Shown here: in pieces, positions 6,405 to 8,437 of the stretch
How the letters are laid out: each line of letters starts with the position of its first letter
Numbering within the stretch: the stretch's first letter is position 1
From: an uncultured bacterium
Lineage (GTDB): Bacteria; Bacillota; Clostridia; Oscillospirales; Butyricicoccaceae
DNA: 8,437 nt
Reading direction: 5' to 3'
Assembly (NCBI GenBank): GCA_905215125.1
Contig: CAJMOV010000072.1
Span: forward strand, 1 to 8,437
Notes under the pieces: generated by a model
What the model was told of the DNA's origin: nothing
The model's database searches: none
The model's input: only the letters and a program-made list of their open reading frames with translations
Position numbers and translations under genes: made by a program

Positions 6405-8374
6405 TGCAGGTTACAGTTGGGGAAAAAGCCGGTTACTGCTACGGCGTACGCCGGGCGGTTGAAATGGCAATGAGCGAATCGCAGACGCCAGGCAAGCTGT
6501 ATACTGCGGGGTCAATTATTCATAATAAACAGGTTGTAGCCGAGCTTGCTCGTCGCGGCGTACAAGCCGTTGCTTCGGCTGAAGAGGTGACTGAGCCCGG
6601 ACGGGTTATAATTCGCGCACATGGCATCTCGCCCAAAGAAATGACGGCCTATGAACAGAAAGGCTGCCGGCTTATAGACGCCACTTGTCCCAATGTCGCC
6701 GGCATCCACCGCATTGTTGCAGAGCAGCATGCGGCGGGCAGGCGCATTTTAATCATCGGCAAACATGGCCATCCTGAGGTTGCCGGTATCGCCGCGCGTG
6801 CCGGCAGTGACGCGATTGTCGTCGAAACGGAACGTGAATTGGATGAACTTTGCAAAAATCGACAGAATCGCCCAATGGCGGTTGTGGTGCAGACCACTTT
6901 TCAGAGAAAAATTTACGATCTGTTTGTAAATAAATTAAAAAACACTTGTCATGACCACTTGTTTTTTGATACAATATGTAAGGCTACCGATGATCGCCAA
7001 AGTGAGGCGGGTCGGTATGCATCCAAATCCGACGCAGTTATCGTTGTAGGAGACCGGCAGAGCAGTAACACCACGAGCCTGTATGAGCTTTGCCGGGCAG
7101 TATGTCCCAGGACCATCCAGGTTGAATCGGCGGATGAGATTGACATGGACACACTGCGAGGGGCGGGCAGCTTATTTATTACAGCGGGCGCTTCCACGCC
7201 GGATTTGATCATTAAGGAGGTAAGCAACAAGATGACTGACGAAATCAAAACCAACGAAAACGAAAGCTTCGAAGAACTGCTCGAGCAATCCCTCAAAACT
7301 TTACATACAGGAGAAAAGGTTAAAGGTGTCATCACCCAGATCAACAACACCGACATCCATGTTGACCTTGGTGTCAAACAGGCCGGATATATTCCCATGA
7401 CCGAGCTGAGCGACGACCCTGAGTATGTGATTGCCGACAACATCCATATCGGCGATGAAATCGAAGCCTATGTCATGCGCGTCAATGATGTTGAAGGGCT
7501 GGTCATGTTGTCCAAAAAACGTCTGGACGCTGTCAAGAACTGGGAACGTTTGGAGCAGGCTGTTGAGAGCAAAGAGCCGCTGACCGGCACCATTGTCGAT
7601 CAGAACAAGGGCGGTGTTGTCGCCATGGTTCTGGGTATCCGCGTATTTATCCCGGCTAGTCAGACCGGCTTGCCGCGTGAAGCCAGCTTTGATCCATTAA
7701 TCAAGACCACCCAGAAGATCCGTATTACAGAGGTTAACCGTCAGCGCCGTCGCGTCGTGGGTTCCATTAAGGCTCTTCTGGCAGAGCAGCGCCGCGAAGC
7801 CGCTACCAAGATTTGGGAAACCATCGAGGTGGGCAAGAGATATACTGGCACTGTCAAATCCTTCACAAGCTATGGCGCTTTTGTTGACATTGGCGGCGTC
7901 GATGGTATGATTCATATTTCCGAGCTGTCCTGGAACCGCGTGAAGCACCCCTCTGATGTTTTGCAGCTGGGTCAGCAGATCGAGGTCTTTGTTATTGCGC
8001 TCGATCCTGAGAAAAAGAAAATTTCCCTGGGTTATCGACTGCCTGGAGATAACCCCTGGACCAAGTTTGAGGAAACCTACAAAGTCGGCGACGTCGCGAA
8101 AGTAAAGATTGTTAAATTCATGCCCTTTGGCGCCTTTGCTGAGGTTATGCCCGGCGTTGACGGCCTGATCCACATTTCGCAGATTGCCGACCGTCGCATT
8201 GGCCGTCCAGAGGAAGTATTGACAATCGGTGCAACAGTCGATGCCAAGATCATCGATATCGACAGCGAAAAGCAAAAGATCTCTTTGAGCATCCGTGCTC
8301 TGTTTGATCCGACCCAGCAACCTGTGTCGAATGAAGATCAGGGTGTTGACGTTGGAGAAAACGCTGAACAGTAA
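6404..8374 (+). CDS. ispH-rpsA: Bifunctional IspH (HMBPP reductase) - ribosomal protein S1 fusion
   Basis: The 656-residue protein joins two enzymes in one frame. Residues 1-275 are IspH, the iron-sulfur enzyme making IPP and DMAPP in the MEP isoprenoid pathway. The three cluster cysteines are present as AGYC12YG, DATC95PN and DTIC192KATDDRQ, with H40, H73, GHPE125 and the SSN motif (220-222), so catalysis looks intact; the segment before SSN reads VVGDRQ. Residues 277-656 are an S1 protein with four OB-fold repeats at about 301-375, 391-460, 474-545 and 559-632; repeats 3 and 4 show the clearest GAFV/GAFA and GMIHISEL/GLIHISQI signatures. That part matches the four-domain S1 proteins of Gram-positive bacteria in length and ends in an acidic tail. 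S1 proteins bind mRNA. ATG 6404 overlaps the plsC stop; GAGGGAG (6386-6392) is 11 bases upstream. This fusion is known in Clostridia. A separate internal start for S1 is possible. Confidence 0.95.
   Translation: MQVTVGEKAGYCYGVRRAVEMAMSESQTPGKLYTAGSIIHNKQVVAELARRGVQAVASAEEVTEPGRVIIRAHGISPKEMTAYEQKGCRLIDATCPNVAGIHRIVAEQHAAGRRILIIGKHGHPEVAGIAARAGSDAIVVETERELDELCKNRQNRPMAVVVQTTFQRKIYDLFVNKLKNTCHDHLFFDTICKATDDRQSEAGRYASKSDAVIVVGDRQSSNTTSLYELCRAVCPRTIQVESADEIDMDTLRGAGSLFITAGASTPDLIIKEVSNKMTDEIKTNENESFEELLEQSLKTLHTGEKVKGVITQINNTDIHVDLGVKQAGYIPMTELSDDPEYVIADNIHIGDEIEAYVMRVNDVEGLVMLSKKRLDAVKNWERLEQAVESKEPLTGTIVDQNKGGVVAMVLGIRVFIPASQTGLPREASFDPLIKTTQKIRITEVNRQRRRVVGSIKALLAEQRREAATKIWETIEVGKRYTGTVKSFTSYGAFVDIGGVDGMIHISELSWNRVKHPSDVLQLGQQIEVFVIALDPEKKKISLGYRLPGDNPWTKFEETYKVGDVAKVKIVKFMPFGAFAEVMPGVDGLIHISQIADRRIGRPEEVLTIGATVDAKIIDIDSEKQKISLSIRALFDPTQQPVSNEDQGVDVGENAEQ
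6946..6975 (+). promoter_or_regulatory. Candidate sigma-A promoter inside ispH, upstream of the S1 part
   Basis: TTGTCA (6946-6951) matches five of six bases of the -35 consensus and TACAAT (6970-6975) five of six of the -10, with an 18-base spacer. Directly upstream, 6924-6944 is almost all A and T (TAAATAAATTAAAAAA core), like an UP element, and stands out from the more GC-rich gene around it. Transcription would begin near 6982, about 250 bases before the internal ATG at 7232 that begins the S1 part. It is the best promoter-like match I found in the window, but it lies in coding sequence and could be chance. Confidence 0.5.
7214..7234 (+). promoter_or_regulatory. Internal Shine-Dalgarno and ATG for a stand-alone S1 protein
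   Basis: AAGGAGGT (7214-7221) is the strongest Shine-Dalgarno match in the window. It is followed after about 10-11 bases by ATG 7232-7234, which is in frame with the fusion and sits exactly between the IspH and S1 parts. Initiation here would give a 380-residue, four-domain S1 protein ending at 8374, about the size of free S1 in Bacillus. The spacing is a little long but usable. It may be an ancestral rpsA start retained after fusion. Confidence 0.55.
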
Positions 8375-8394
8375 TCTCTGATATCAAATGCTGA

Positions 8395-8437
8395 CATCCC
8401 GTATTCCCGGACACAAAAACGTTGGGGATACGGGATG
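8395..8437 (+). terminator. Probable rho-independent terminator of the gene block
   Basis: A 14-base arm CATCCCGTATTCCC (8395-8408) pairs with GGGGATACGGGATG (8424-8437) over all 14 positions, one of them a G-U pair, around a 15-base loop. It starts 20 bases after the stop of the fusion gene, where the transcript would be expected to end. The window stops at the last stem base, so the U-tract that would confirm an intrinsic terminator cannot be seen. Confidence 0.7.

Noticed and set aside
7697..8320. Open frame on the minus strand (207 codons) opposite the S1 repeats.
   Set aside because: It mirrors the codon pattern of a strongly conserved S1 gene, has no recognisable family signature, and is best explained as antisense shadow coding.

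Overview
The window holds a compact, one-direction block of conserved bacterial genes. All nine complete genes lie on the + strand, with overlaps or very short gaps. The gene set points to an endospore-forming Clostridia lineage, probably near Oscillospiraceae/Ruminococcaceae. The evidence is a GerW/YtfJ sporulation protein next to a DacF-type D,D-carboxypeptidase, a DUF2953 (YtfI-like) protein just before it, and above all an in-frame fusion of IspH to ribosomal protein S1, which is characteristic of Clostridia. Base composition is moderate, near half G+C by eye. The lineage call is inference from gene content, not from a database search.

Layout: the last nine codons of an upstream gene (1-31, possibly scpB from context); a DUF2953 membrane protein (35-751); GerW (735-1133); an 82-base gap with only a weak promoter candidate; a secreted DacF-like carboxypeptidase (1216-2325); an RluB/RsuA-type pseudouridine synthase (2322-3041); a cysteine-rich MurR/RpiR-type regulator (3058-3891); an HI0933/YhiN-type flavoprotein (3895-5139); cytidylate kinase (5144-5824); a PlsC-type acyltransferase (5814-6404); the IspH-S1 fusion (6404-8374); and a strong hairpin ending exactly at the window edge, likely the transcription terminator. 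No gap exceeds 100 bases. There is no tRNA, rRNA, CRISPR array, mobile element or long repeat.

The genes fall into a sporulation/cell-wall part (GerW, DacF) and a growth part: rRNA modification, CMP recycling, phospholipid acylation, isoprenoid precursor synthesis and translation. The RpiR-type regulator is the odd member, because it sits inside an otherwise housekeeping run.

The most interesting signal is inside the fusion gene. Within the ispH part there is a near-consensus sigma-A type promoter (TTGTCA, 18 bases, TACAAT) behind an A/T-rich stretch. Further on, exactly at the domain junction, there is a near-perfect Shine-Dalgarno sequence (AAGGAGGT) 10-11 bases before an in-frame ATG. Codon use changes at the same junction. 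Together these suggest that a free four-domain S1 protein may be made separately from the fusion. I see no sign of a wholly new multi-gene system.
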